Positions 12,261 through 24,172 of a stretch of 64,000 nt of DNA are shown piece by piece. The position numbers were made by a program, and so were the translations under genes. Every line of letters starts with the position of its first letter. The stretch's first letter is position 1. The stretch covers positions 18,978,443-19,042,442 of the forward strand of contig OZ038464.1 of the NCBI GenBank assembly GCA_964036295.1. The letters run 5' to 3'. Origin of the DNA: Plumapathes pennacea. Lineage: Eukaryota; Cnidaria; Anthozoa; Antipatharia; Myriopathidae. The notes under the pieces were generated by a model that made no database searches, was not told the origin of the DNA, and saw only the letters and a program-made list of their open reading frames with translations.

Positions 12261-13524
12261 TCAAGTTTAACTCAACCTGCCAGGGGTCTCGAAAATCTTA
12301 AACGTTTTGTTTTAGTCCGTAAAACAATTACAACGGGCTGTGACTTGGTGTAGTACATGATATTGCAATATGCTTTAACGCCATGATGGTCAAACGGACT
12401 TGCAAGTTGTCGCAAGAGATAACGTTTGGGGATGAAAGAGCTTGGGAACGAGGTTAGGGGTGTGAAAATGTGTGATGACTTTGATTGAATTACCGCTGAC
12501 ACAAACCTAAACGCCAACATGCGCAGGTTCGACATCAAGTTGTCATTAATTCAGTTCAAACTCCCGTCAACTTGCGGGCAACAATTTGGAAATCGGCTTG
12601 GCCAGGGATTCACTTAAAATGCAGTCAATTCAAGTTAAGTTGTTGATTTCTTTTTAAGCATTTTTCTTTTTACTTTTGTTGTTGTTTTTTCACCGCTAAA
12701 GGCAAACTTGACCCTGCCTTGAAAATGTCTAAATTCCTAAAGAATAGAACTCATAATATAAAGTTGTGACTCCTCAAATGAAAGCTCTCTTAATGAGCAC
12801 ATAATTCTACCAAGTTCTGGCCAAACGGACTCGCAGTTCGACACAAGGAACGCGCGTGCACATAGCCTTTGCCAAATGCCGCCGGGATGAAAATTTACGT
12901 GGAAATTTGAGCTTGATAGAAGTCAACGCAAGTCGACATGAGTGGTGGTCAAACAAAAGCACATTGAAGTGCGAAGCCATGGCACAGCGTTCATAACATT
13001 GTTCTTGTTGCTGAGTGAAGTTAATTTTAAGATTAGTTTGGACAGAGAAATACGACGCAGTGAAAGGGTCAATCCAACAGATTGAATAAAAACTATTCAA
13101 GAGCTATTGCAGATATTTTTAAGACAGACGCCCAACAGACGCCCTAAGTTCGATTGCTTGATGACGGCACACTGACTACAACAGGTTTAACAATAAAATC
13201 CGTCTGTTTCAGTACAAAGGGATCAGATAAACTCCCCTCTCCCTAAAAGAATCATCACGAATTCACATGAAGCACGGACGGTGTGTTTATGCCACGTATT
13301 GACAAGTTCGCTTGTCCAACTGGTAAGGTCATGGTGTTTCTTCCAGAAGCAAATTAACATATATACTCTATACCGTCCAACTGCATTGCTTTGATAACGA
13401 ATTGAGCATGAATACAGGAAAGCTGCGCGCCCGCACCATTCCTTTTATACCCACGTTATCATCAGAGTGGTCACAACATTTGAAGATGAAATGATTCAAA
13501 ATGTCTTGCTGTTTAACAACAACG

Positions 13525-13600
13525 CTAACGCTTCTATTAGAATGTACTCACTGAGAGTTTTCATTTGAGTAGTTAAACGAAGGCTACAGTTCAGGAAATG
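13525..13600 (-). repeat. Dispersed ~80-bp repeat copy
   Basis: ATTAGAATGTACTCACTGAG, then TTTTCATTTGAGTAG and a diverged CAGTTCAGGA block, in the family order. Confidence 0.6.
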
Positions 13601-16404
13601 GGAGTTGAGTCTGGAGGGACTGGCACAGAAAGGGTTAATAGAATCACACGGAATGATGCCACAGACGTACAAATTGAATAATAATTATGTGACTGAATTG
13701 ACTTAAAAAAAAGAGGCTCAAATCACGGCCTTTTCTTAATCAAATAACTCTAATAAAAAGAAACGAGAATCCTGTGATGATGCTGAAATAAACTTCACTG
13801 GCACATTTACGAAACTGGATATTCAGTGAGTGCTTTGTGAACGTCTTTTGCTTCTCACAGTTGAAAGAAAATTTATTAAAATGACCAGCATGCGGCAGCA
13901 GGTGTATTGTGAATATCAATAAAGTTAGCGAACAAGGCAATAACCGCGATAACAATCACACCAAGATACTAAGACTCGTAAAATAGGGGCTTTTATATCT
14001 GTCTACCTGACGGCGACGTGAAACATCTGTAATTCAGGTGGACCGGAGGAAAAAAACGAGCGCTGTCAAATCAATCATTTTCTGACTCCACTTTAATCTC
14101 TTTCTTACAACTGAACAAGCAAACCCTGTGAATAAGAGCTTTTAAAACTAAATTAACATTTTTAAAGACAGTTTAAACGCATGATTTTTGACATCCGTCC
14201 TCCCCAAAAATAGAAAACTCGCAGAAATAGGAAAAAAAGAAGTGCTTCTAAAGGCTTCCCACAATAACTCCTTCACGAAGGGAACATAGCGGCAGCCGAA
14301 AAAACCGCGGCTTGGTAAATATAGTTTTTCTTTTTTAATCACCACTGTATTTGCAATTAATGGCGAAGCTCGTGGTTAAAGTTGTCTTATGTCATTATTG
14401 TCGGAGCGAGTAAAAGAGGGTCTTAAATTATTGCTTTAGTTTCTGCTATCTTGCTTCAAGAAAATTCTTGCACAGCTACAGAAATACAACTAACTACTCT
14501 GAAGGTTTCGTTAACTAGCCCTTCTACACGCTCATAGTACTTCGAGAGAACAATAGCCAGAATTTATCTGTGTGGCGATACAAAACAAAAGCCTTACTGT
14601 CGTAGCATTGTATATTTTAAACAGATGGCGAAATTAGAAGAGATTTTTTTGTGTATCAGTTCTGAAACTCTCGACGCCGAATAAAACGAATCAGGAAACG
14701 GTCAGTCTGGCTCTTCAGATCAATTTAACCGATATGTTTAAGCCAGCCTCCTCGCTCTGGTTAATCGGCCATTTCCAGAAATAATGAGTTTGTTTGCCAA
14801 TTTTGTCCTTGATCCATCCACGAGCCAACTGCCTGATATTGGTCTAACTATAAAAAATATTGCTCTATATTTTTTATCTCTCAGTTATTTTATCGCGTTT
14901 TGTTTAGTTGGTATTCTCCATATGTCAATTCGTGCGGAAGTTCCCATAGCCTGCGGTCATTGCTCGAGAGAACTATAACTTCAGACGTTCGCTGGCTTTG
15001 CTCGCGTCAAAGTGTGAAGACGGCTCCGAATTTATGTATTAACAAACTCGATGCTCTTAATTTGTCTCTAGTATATGCATTAACTGTTGGAGGACGGGGG
15101 CGGTGGGTGCGCATACTGTTCGATAGTGAAATGTCCTCGGCCTACCTTTCGACTTGGTCGCTTTTTTGTTCTCCATTTGAAAGTCCTCGTCTGATTCTGC
15201 CTCACGGTACGATTTCTGTGGCTTTGCACGTCTTGTGTTCCTCTCAGTGTGAAATTTCCCGGAGTTCTCTTGTTTGTTGTCATGTTTGTGTTTCGGAAAA
15301 CACGACTGCGAATTGATCGTGACTCGCCGCGCCTCAGATGCCATGCAGAAGAAAATATCAGAGTTCCTTTCCAAAACTCCGTACTCTTTAAATTGTCGGC
15401 TAATATTCCCCCAGTCTCCCAGAATTATTATTTCCTTTGTGTATCAATATCTCTAAACAGCTGCTTATGTCCAGAAGAGGATTCTACGCCGTGATCAAGG
15501 TTGAACAGGCTTGCGATGAATAATAATAGCCGAACAAAAGGGGACACCGCACCAGTTGCGACGATCTCCAATTTGATTGGCTCACGATGACAGCATGGCA
15601 AATAGTCAGGCAAACAAAATAATGCATAAATGCAAAGAACGGTTTTAATGGCTAAACAATGTTTTTTGTGTTTTGTAAATATAGCTGAACTATTCAGAAT
15701 GTGATTTTGTTTGCCACGAGAGAGAGACTTTGGCCAGAGTATCTTCGACTGCTCATTTTGCTGTAGTCTAGAAATTCGAAGAAAATTTATGCTCTCACAA
15801 TCACGTGCACGTGCGAACGACCACGCGGAGCTGTCAACACTGAAAAGGAAATTCTACTCGCTGAACTAACGACCGTGAAGCCTGACAAATTGTAGCTTCG
15901 CACGGAAAGAGATCGCCCCTTTTCCTGCTGTTCTTTGTTAGGCTTAATTTTTTTTTAGGGTTAGGTCTAAGGTTAGGTCTGGGTTTCCTTCTCGCGCAAA
16001 CCCAGCACCAAAGGAGGCGTGGACTCCTGAGCACGAGTGAACGACTCAACTTCTCAACAGTTTGATTCGCAAAAACGGCTCGTCATTTCGTAGTTCGGGA
16101 CAAAACAGACTGTAGCTAGCTAGATAATATCATCTACTTAGACGTTTTCACTGTCAGTGATTAATGTCGGTTTTCTCTTTTCAGTTTCAGAACCATAGTA
16201 TGAAGAAATTGGCAATCAGGATAGTTTGCTGAGAAGAAAGGAGATTAGATGGACAATCGCATTCTGACTCGCAATATCACTCGCATTTTCTTTTTAGAAT
16301 GGTTTGTTTGAATGGCTTGTTAGCCCAAAGGTAGAACTTTCAGTGTCAAAGGCGAATTTGAATCAAACAAGAAAACGCCTTCCTTCTAAAAAAAATGTCC
16401 ACAT

Positions 16405-16535
16405 GAACCTAAGTGTGACCAAAGCTTTCGATGAGTACATTGTAATAGCGGTGTTCACATCCAACCCCTCATGAACTGTCAAATGAAATGTTTAGGTGTG
16501 ACCACTCAAATATAATCTTTCAATGAGTACCACTA
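16405..16535 (+). repeat. Dispersed ~80-bp repeat, about 1.5 units
   Basis: AAGTGTGACCAAAGCTTTCG, ATGAGTACATTGTAATAGCG, then CTGTCAAATGAAATGTTTAG and a second GTGTGACCACTCAAATAT. Same family and orientation as the array at 7,765. Confidence 0.7.
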
Positions 16536-18634
16536 TATTTAAATCGAACAAGCCCCATATAAAACATATAGTTTGACCTAGAAGGCGTTCTACTAACGGT
16601 CAAATACAACGTAACACGGAGGCAACGCACTCTCAGAAAATTCAGTAACACTGAAAAAAAGAAAACTGAGATAATCTAGTTCATATTGCTGTAAAATAAC
16701 TATATGCTGGAAGCTACAATCTACGTACCATATTTGTGTTTGACCTGAAATTCAATCGCTCCTGGTCACTGGCCCCATTTTGTCAGTTGGGTCTTTCGGC
16801 GCCTGAATGGAGCTTCCCCACAATAATGTATGGCCTTGGCTGATACAAACTAGCCTGTCAAAGAAACATTACTGTTTTAACGCAACCAGAACAACACTGG
16901 ATTTCAGACAGTTTTTTAACTATACTCTTAAGCTGCTATAATACTAATGGCTGCTAATCTAAAGACCTAAAGCGATTTATAAATTAGTTACTTGATGTGA
17001 ACGAACATGTACAAGGAGTGTTCTTCGCCTAACCAGTGCAGATCAATCCGACGCCATCCAAAGTGTTATAGCTTCTCTTATGCTGTTATTAAAGGTCTGC
17101 CAAAACAATTAATATAAAGGGAAAAAGCAACACCATTATATGGTTATTGTGACACATTACTCTCTAAATTTAATTAAAGTTTCTAGCAGTTTCCCGAAGA
17201 AAACAAATATTTATAAATCAATGCTTGCTGTTTGGCTGTTTCGGCCGTTCATTGCATGGGATGACGAGTCAGTTATCTACCTGGCCACAAGACTATATTA
17301 CAACAAAAAAACGAACGTACAAGGAACGATGTAATTGACCTGTTACCGTTCATACTTTGCTTTGAGAGACAATCCAGTGATATTTTTTAAGTTTTAGTGG
17401 CCCTTCTAGTCTTATGTTACCATGATTTACCTTCATTTTTACTTGGTATCTTTTCTAATAGGCGAATTGTATTGAAGTTATATTTCCGCCCTTTGACGTG
17501 GGAACTCACTCTTGACACAAAGATGGGCGTGGTGAAGCCGACGCGACATTTTGGCGGGAAATTTCCCGCCATCATTATCGCAGCCGCCGTCAGTCTCGTT
17601 CTGGCTCTTGCTCTTGCTCAGTTTCTCTTTCTCTCATTCTTGCTCTTTATATACTGTTGTTCTTTTCCCTGCTCTAACTTGCTTTTGTTCTTACTCTCGT
17701 TCTTGCTTTTGTTCAGGTTGCTTCTTGCTTCTTTCTCTTGCTTGTTTATTTTGTTTTAATTGTCCTCGTACTTGTCCTGGTCGGGGAAGTGGCTTTATCA
17801 CCGGTGATCACATCAGTGAGATCACATCAGTGAGTGCCGCCAGGGTTATTTCGTAGATCTATTCAGTCTGGTTTGTTTATTGATATTAACACTTAACAAT
17901 GTTCGCTTGAGGTGTAACCTTGCCGTAAACTCCAAACAGGAAGCTGTATAAAAACGGACACAGATTTCTTTACATTCGGCACATATCGTGGTTTATATAT
18001 CAGTACAGTCACAAAGGCGAAAACAACTACAACAACAACAAAACACGACAGCCCTAAAAGCCTGGAGAAGGAAAAAAATGCTCGTTTTCTTGCAATCTAC
18101 TTTTACTTTAGTGCATAGGATTCGTAGAAAAATTAGATCTTTCGCAAAAAATAGGAATGTATGCTAATTAGTATAATTTCTTGTAGCTGCCTGCAACCAA
18201 AAGGGATACGAAAACTTAGGGTTTTAATTATACTATAAAAATAGACATTTTCCATAATATTGTAGATTAGATTTTATAACTGCGAGACTGTATTCTACGT
18301 GTAGATTACTTACTTGATCTAAACAGATACTAACGATTTGAAAATGTTACAAAGCAAATACAACTGCATAATGTATTTGTACACTGAATATAAAGCAGTA
18401 TAAGTTTCGAACTTGTAACACAAGTGCAAAATAACTATAATCCCAGTCATAGGAGCCACACTGAAAAAAAAAAACTTTCAAAGCCTAATCAATGTTCACA
18501 CTTTCGAAATCAAAAACAAAAAGTAAAACCAATCTGAGAAAACGTCCCGACTGCCTGTTCACATTCAGTAGGCCTGGTGGGATCACTTTAGATCGCTCTA
18601 ACTGCCCAAGGATGACTCGACATTATTTGTCTAT

Positions 18635-20074
18635 CTATCCACAGCACAAACAGCCTGCCTTTCCGTCCTTATCCTTCTTCTTGCTCTTACTGTCGTCTGC
18701 GCACCAAGCAAAACATGGGCACATGTCCATGATGAACTTCTTGAAGCAGACGTAACAAATCGCCATGATAATCAAGATTACGTAGAATACCAATCCAATG
18801 CTCCAGATTACATCCGCAGCTCCTCCGACGCCCGCCTTCATTGATGGAGCGACTTTGACCAAGTGGAATTGGACCACCCCCATCCCCGGACATAGAATCA
18901 TTACCATGTATATCACTGCAGCGGGGGCAGCAATAAAGAACCTCAGCGGATAACAGCTCCAGCAGAATGGGTTCCCTACCCACATGTACAGAGGAAGGAG
19001 CCCTGGAGTAGGAAAGCGAACCGGTGGAGAAGAGGGAGTTAGGATGGACACAAGGGGCAGGTGTGGAGGGAGTATATATATATAATTGATTATCATGATT
19101 ATTTAATGTAATTGTTGCTAAAAAGCCCCTTAGGGGAGCATCAACAAAGATATGTATGTAGGGAGGGAGGTGTAAACAGAGAAAGACTGACATGTACATA
19201 CAAAAACAAAGACATTGAGCAGAGAGACAAATACAGAAAGAGACAGAGGGACAGAGAGAGAGACCGTGGCTTTACGGTGGCTTGACTTTTAATATGGATT
19301 TGAGAGTACTAAAAATTATTTCTGCAAGTCCCCAAATGAAAATTATTGCCATAGAAAACAAAACAAAACAAAACTTAACCCTTTCATACCTTTGTATATA
19401 CTTGAAAAAGCAACTGTGGATATCTTCAAACCCAACCACATTGAGCTTCTCTGCACCGCTAGATTCTTTACCCCATCCTCTGTGAGGGAGCACTCCCAGC
19501 AATTCGTCGGATTAAAATACATCACACACAGCTCTACAGCAATGCACGTGGAAGGGATATCGTGCACAATCGACTCTATCAACATGAACACAGAGTGAAT
19601 AGAAATGATGTTTTGATAATATTTTTGGTCATCATCGATTTCTTGCTCAAAGTCGGGATTCACGCAGTAATGGCACAAATTCGGAAGAAGTGTGCACAGG
19701 TGCGTGATGTAAATCGCTCCGCCAATGCCTGCGATTAACAGCACAACCCATTCAAAAATCTCCATCGGTTTTAAGTTCTTATCGAGGTCGGCCAGACTGA
19801 AATTCCCGCTTCTATTGCAATATATTTGAGTTTCTAAAGAGTTGCTCTTAGTCCCGTTTCCGCCTCCGGTGTCAGCAAGCATGTCGTCACACCGCTTGTT
19901 GGCAATAAAAACATCGAAGAATATTCCAACATCCACGCCAAGGTTCATCGCTTGGAGTATCGCGTAGACCACAAACTGGGTGATGTACATCGCCCTAGTG
20001 CTCATGTATCGGCAGCAGATCTTGCACATGGCACCACAGCAGCTCATGATTGCAGCACAACAACGATCCGCCAT
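18635..20074 (-). CDS. Unrecognised six-TM membrane protein, copy A
   Basis: Two exons, 20,074-19,390 and 19,002-18,635, join in phase (AAA G|GTATGA; CTCCAG|GGC) to give 350 residues. The start follows an A-rich leader (AAAATGG). The N-terminus has seven Cys in its first 21 residues. Hydrophobic stretches lie near residues 29-57, 107-132, 152-185 and 208-228, with two more encoded by exon 2. The first loop carries sequons NGT, NRS and NFS, so it is probably extracellular. The C-terminus is Lys-rich and ends GCLCCG, suggesting palmitoylation at both cytosolic ends. Conserved with copy B: ESIVHDIP, NCWEC, PLYMWVGNPFCW. I do not recognise the family. The acidic residue in a helix followed by DIP recalls XK-related proteins only loosely. 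It lies 2.3 kb from copy B on the same strand, so tandem duplication is likely. Confidence 0.8.
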
Positions 20075-22342
20075 TTTTGTTTCTTTGATAATTTAGTATC
20101 CAAGTCTACTGATCAGGCTGGGTCCGCCACTGTTTACTAATCAAACTGACCTCTTACGAAGTTTAACAGCTCGGCCTTTAAAGTGATTTGATTGTCAGCT
20201 AATTTGTGAAGCATTAGAAACATCAGTATCGCACAACAGGCGACTGTGGAGTCAAGGGATGCTGAACATTCACTTGCACAAGACTCCTCGGGAATATACT
20301 TCGCTCTGTTGTCAAACGAATCAGAAAAGGTCGCCAAGTTACGCGCGTTTTCTGTGGTCAAAGTCACTCTCGCCGATAATCGATCGCCACTTTAAAGGTG
20401 CGACTCTTCTCAGCTGTCGTCTAATCCTGCAATCTTGTATCCAAAAGCGGAGGTGAAACGAGCTGCCTGTCCTTCCAAGTTCTCAATTACGCGACAAAGG
20501 GTTTCAACAAAACGTCCTCTAAACGGGCTCTCGATCGTTTTCTTGTCGGTTGATGTCGGGTCGAGGGAACAGTTTCCGCGACGTGCAGAGTTCTCACTAA
20601 AATAACTTCCTCTCGCCGATCAAATATGTCGGCTATTCAGGGACACAGCTTCGACAATCTAAATATACACACTCCAGTGTATTTGCTCTTTTGTCTTGGC
20701 CAGAGGATTGCAAACAATTTGCATACAGTACTATGAGACGCCCACAAATCTGACCCATTAGAGCGAATAATTTATGACGCGCAGTGACGTGTGTCCCACT
20801 ATCGATCTTTTGACTGACTGCGTTACAGCACTTGATCAGTTTGTGCTGATGAATTTATGTCACTTGCAAAGAATTATTGTCCGTTTATGTACGTTTAAAA
20901 CATCGGCATTTGATCCTTCTCCCTCTTACCCATCTCCTTCTCACTCCATCCCTTCAATTCCAACGTTAACTGACAACATCCAAGCAAATTACTGTCGTTT
21001 TATTCACTTACAGTTCTTCGTAGACTGAAACAATAAGTCTCTGCACAACTGTCGCTTTTTTACACAACTGACAATGAAAGACACTCAATAACGCATGCTC
21101 AGTAGCCATGTATGCCTCCGCCAGTCATAACAGATAAAGCAAGTTAGTATGATATATATGCTATCCGTGAATCTTGACTCGAGAATACATTTCTTTAACA
21201 TGTTTCCTATACATGATCTTTTACATGTTTCTTTTACATTTCTTTAACATGTTTCCCTGCCAAAATTGAAGCCAAGAACCCCACAACACTAATACAAGAT
21301 CATTCACATCTGAATCAAATGCTAACAACACACATTGCATGTTATGCACATATGTCAATTCGTTTGCAAACATATCATATCACTGTTTCAAATTATGCTG
21401 AATTTAATAAGCTGTTGAAATCGAACTATTTTGGAAATTGATGATACTTTGTAACATTATAGATCTCTTTTTTATTCACGCGTTTACCATGTGGCCGGAT
21501 TCAATAAGACTTTCAGCATATGCTTAAATTGATTTGTCAATAAATCTGTGAACTAACTATAAAAATAAATAATACAAAATAAACCTTGCCCTAAAAAGGA
21601 CCATGTTGGTTCAGTGCCTTAAATTATTATAATTAATGGAATATGGTATATTATATACGTAAAACAAATTAAGTTATTAATTTAAAAAAATCATACGTGT
21701 TCTAACACATAGCAGTTATGTTCAAAGCTCGATTAAGTTAGCCCCAGGATAACAAAATTCTTTCTCTCTACCTCTTGATAAAACAAACTGTGGAATTTTG
21801 ATCAAAGACGAACTGAAAAACATATCGATGAAGTGTTTCTGTGGAGGAAAATGATAACTTGCCCCTAATGATGATAAGTTTTTATGTACCGTAATCCAGA
21901 GACTACTGGTAAGTGCCGCTATATACTAAACTCCTTAATGCCAAACAGTGATTAAGGTCAATGTTCTCCTTTCATTTGATAAGCAACTGTGAGAAGTATA
22001 GTGTGGAGAACTGGGCAGCTGATCTGTTTCTAGGAACATATTTTGTTAGCATCAAACTTCTCCAGCTATAACTCTCGCGTCGTCTTTTCATAACGTCAGG
22101 GGAATTTGGTTCTTGATCACTGGGCATTAAACCTTTAACTCCTGATGGTGATAAATTCTCTGTTTACTTTCTCAACAGATTCTCAATAGATGTCATCCAG
22201 TAAGGAGAAGTTGCCACCTGACAACCTTCGCAAACACAATTTGACATAGCTATCAATTCTCACAACATCACTCATACAGTTTCTTTGTATGTAGTTGGGA
22301 GAATTAGTGAACGATAAGCTCAGGAGTTAAAGGATGAAGGAG
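20075..22342. other. Intergenic region between membrane-protein paralogues
   Basis: No gene is seen. The region upstream of copy A is expected to hold its promoter, but I recognise no definite element. The stretch near 21,718-21,790 (GTTCAAAGCTCGATTAAGTTAG, then CAGGATAAC) resembles the GGGCCC-family end. The stretch near 22,130-22,320 (repeated TTAACTCCTGA, TTCTC, AGTTGGGAGAATTAGTGA) resembles interspersed coral-type repeat sequence also seen in BBS2 intron 2. Confidence 0.45.
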
Positions 22343-24172
22343 TTAACACAAACAGCCACTTTTCTCGCCTTCTTTTTCTCCTTCCTTCTTCTTCTTCTTG
22401 CACTGACAACTGCAGAACAGGCACTTGCCACACCAATACCAGTAACAGAAGTAAATCATGAACACGATGATATAGAACATCAGGCCGAACGTCCAGATCG
22501 TGTCCGAGATGGTCCCCATTTCCCCCTTCATAGCCGGTGCCGCGATAAAGAGCCTGTTGATGGCCACTCCCATGGCAGGGCACAGGGTAAGGACCACGAA
22601 AAGGAGCCCCGCTGGCATCACTACCAAGATTCGCAGCGGGTAGCAAGCCCAGCAGAAAGGGTTCCCGATCCAGGAGTACAGGGGAAGGATCCCTGGAGAT
22701 AAAGTGAATAAAATTGGTACGTTGTTTGTCTCTCATTTATTTTTTAATTGTCTCCGTTTCTGTTTCTTTGTCTCTGTCTTTTTGTTTCTGTCTCCTTCTT
22801 GCTCGGTACGTAGTCGGCAAGAGCTCGGCACTGAATTGTTCGGTATGTAGTCGGTATGAGCTCGGTAACGTGGTCGATAATGAACTGACTCGGTATGTGG
22901 TCGGCAATCGTATCCGTATAAATACCGACCGTACTTAATCACAACTACCGTCTATGTCTCTCTTACACATATACACGCATATGACTTGAATAAATCAAAG
23001 TGAAACAAATAACAGGTAAAGGGCTGCATTTTAGCCGATACCTTTATAGGCGCTAACCAAAGCAATGGAGCCCAACAGCAGCCCAAGCCACAGCTCACAA
23101 TTGGGCAGGGCCGTGGGAGGAGGCATGTCGCCAGGTGCTCCCACACAGTCCCAGCAGTTAACGCCCCCGATGCCCCACATCTGGGCGCACATCTCGACAG
23201 CCAGGCAAGCGACCGGGATATCGTGCACCAGGGTCTCGGTGTACAGGAAGACCGTGTGGGTGCGAAGGATCTTCTGGTAGTATGGAGAGGCTTCCTGCAC
23301 GTATACAGATAAACATAAACATAAACATAAACATAAACATAAACATAAACATTAACATTAACATTAACATCAACATCAGCAACAACTCGGATTCACAGAG
23401 AACTATGAAGAGTGGACTATAGTCGTATACACATTAATGAACTATCGAATTGTCTGATTGGTTACAGCTCATTATAGACTTTGCGACACAGGCCCGGCTT
23501 TTCAAAGGGTTAGGACCAGATTAAGATAATCATGGGTTTCTTGTCCCGTAACTTTCTTGGAATGGGCTGAGCTACATCAGCATACTTGATTAAAATCCTG
23601 CAGTTCATTGGGCAACAGAATAAGAAAAAAAGTTTGGTCGAGCATCAAACACTACTAAAGTGCGCCTGACGTTTGCTAACAACAAGAAACAGACTTACCT
23701 CTATCATGTTCTCGAAGTTTGGATCTTTCCAGTGCCTGCAAGCGTTTGGGAACAGCACAGTGATGTGCGTCAAGTAGATGGCCCCAGAGAGACAGATAAA
23801 GAAGAAGAAAAATCCCTCCAACAGCTTCAGAGTCTCAGCCTGGCTGTTCAAGAGCGACTGCGTAGCGTTTGGGGTCGTGCTGCAGTACAGCTTGGTGATA
23901 TTCGTTTCGTTGTTGAGCGGTACCAGTTCCTCCGTCGCGAGTCTGTGACAACGTTGGTATGTTTCGGCCGTCTCGAGGAACACGCCAACGTTTGTGCCGA
24001 TGTTGAAGCCTTGAAATGCGGCGTACAGAAAAATCTGGATGAAGAAACCCGCCCCGGGCGAGACAGCATTGCAGAAACAGCGACACATCGCCTTGCACGT
24101 CTTCGCCAGGCATTTTCCCAGGCCTTTGCACAGAAGGCCGAGGCACTTGCCAATGCAGTTGCATAAACACAT
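22343..24172 (-). CDS. Unrecognised six-TM membrane protein, copy B
   Basis: Three exons, 24,172-23,699, 23,294-23,042 and 22,692-22,343, join in phase to 358 residues. The first 32 residues hold eight Cys (MCLCNCIGKC...). A hydrophobic segment follows, then a probable extracellular loop with sequons NET, NIT and NAT and two Cys that align with those of copy A. The later segments carry TLVHDIPVACLAVEMC, VNCWDC and PLYSWIGNPFCWACYPLR, matching copy A position for position. The tail is Lys/Glu-rich and ends SGCLC. Copy B has an extra intron (23,295-23,698), which interrupts the region that copy A encodes in one exon. The shared second splice (K-G, phase 1) shows common descent. Function unknown. 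A multi-pass plasma-membrane protein anchored by lipidated Cys clusters is my inference. Confidence 0.8.
22800..22930. repeat. Degenerate ~20/36-bp tandem repeat
   Basis: Repeated GCTCGGTA(C/T)GTAGTCGG(C/T)A-like words, at least five times, lie inside the second intron of membrane-protein copy B. The repeats explain the GTAC/GTCGG periodicity. Confidence 0.65.
23306..23372. repeat. (ATAAAC)n / (ATTAAC)n hexamer microsatellite
   Basis: About eight copies of ACATAA-type hexamers grade into ACATTA and ACATCA hexamers. It begins about 12 bp upstream of the exon 2 acceptor of membrane-protein copy B, where the minus strand reads (TTTATG)n. That strand is T-rich and may serve as, or disturb, the polypyrimidine tract. 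Confidence 0.9.

Larger units (their letters stand above)
10736..18634. other. Gene-poor, repeat-scattered region
   Basis: I found no supported gene. The region holds fragments of dispersed repeats: a GGGCCC-family internal fragment at about 12,120-12,260, ~80-bp family copies at 12,765-12,815, 13,525-13,600 and 16,405-16,535, a short TTAGGG/TTAGGT run near 15,957-15,988, and a degenerate TTGCTC/TTCTC pyrimidine-rich stretch at 17,590-17,760 that causes an overlapping pair of Leu/Phe/Ser-rich frames. A possible isolated minus-strand first exon at 15,147-15,374 is treated under findings. Confidence 0.5.

Noticed and set aside
14900-15316. 138-codon frame on the plus strand
   Set aside because: No family resemblance or splice partners. 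It overlaps the minus-strand exon candidate, and both cannot be equally real; neither is strong.
15957-15988. Interstitial telomere repeat
   Set aside because: Only a few TTAGGG/TTAGGT-like words are present, which is too short and diverged to claim telomeric origin.
17397-17856. Overlapping Leu/Ser/Phe-rich frames on the plus strand
   Set aside because: They arise from a degenerate TTGCTC/TTCTC pyrimidine repeat.
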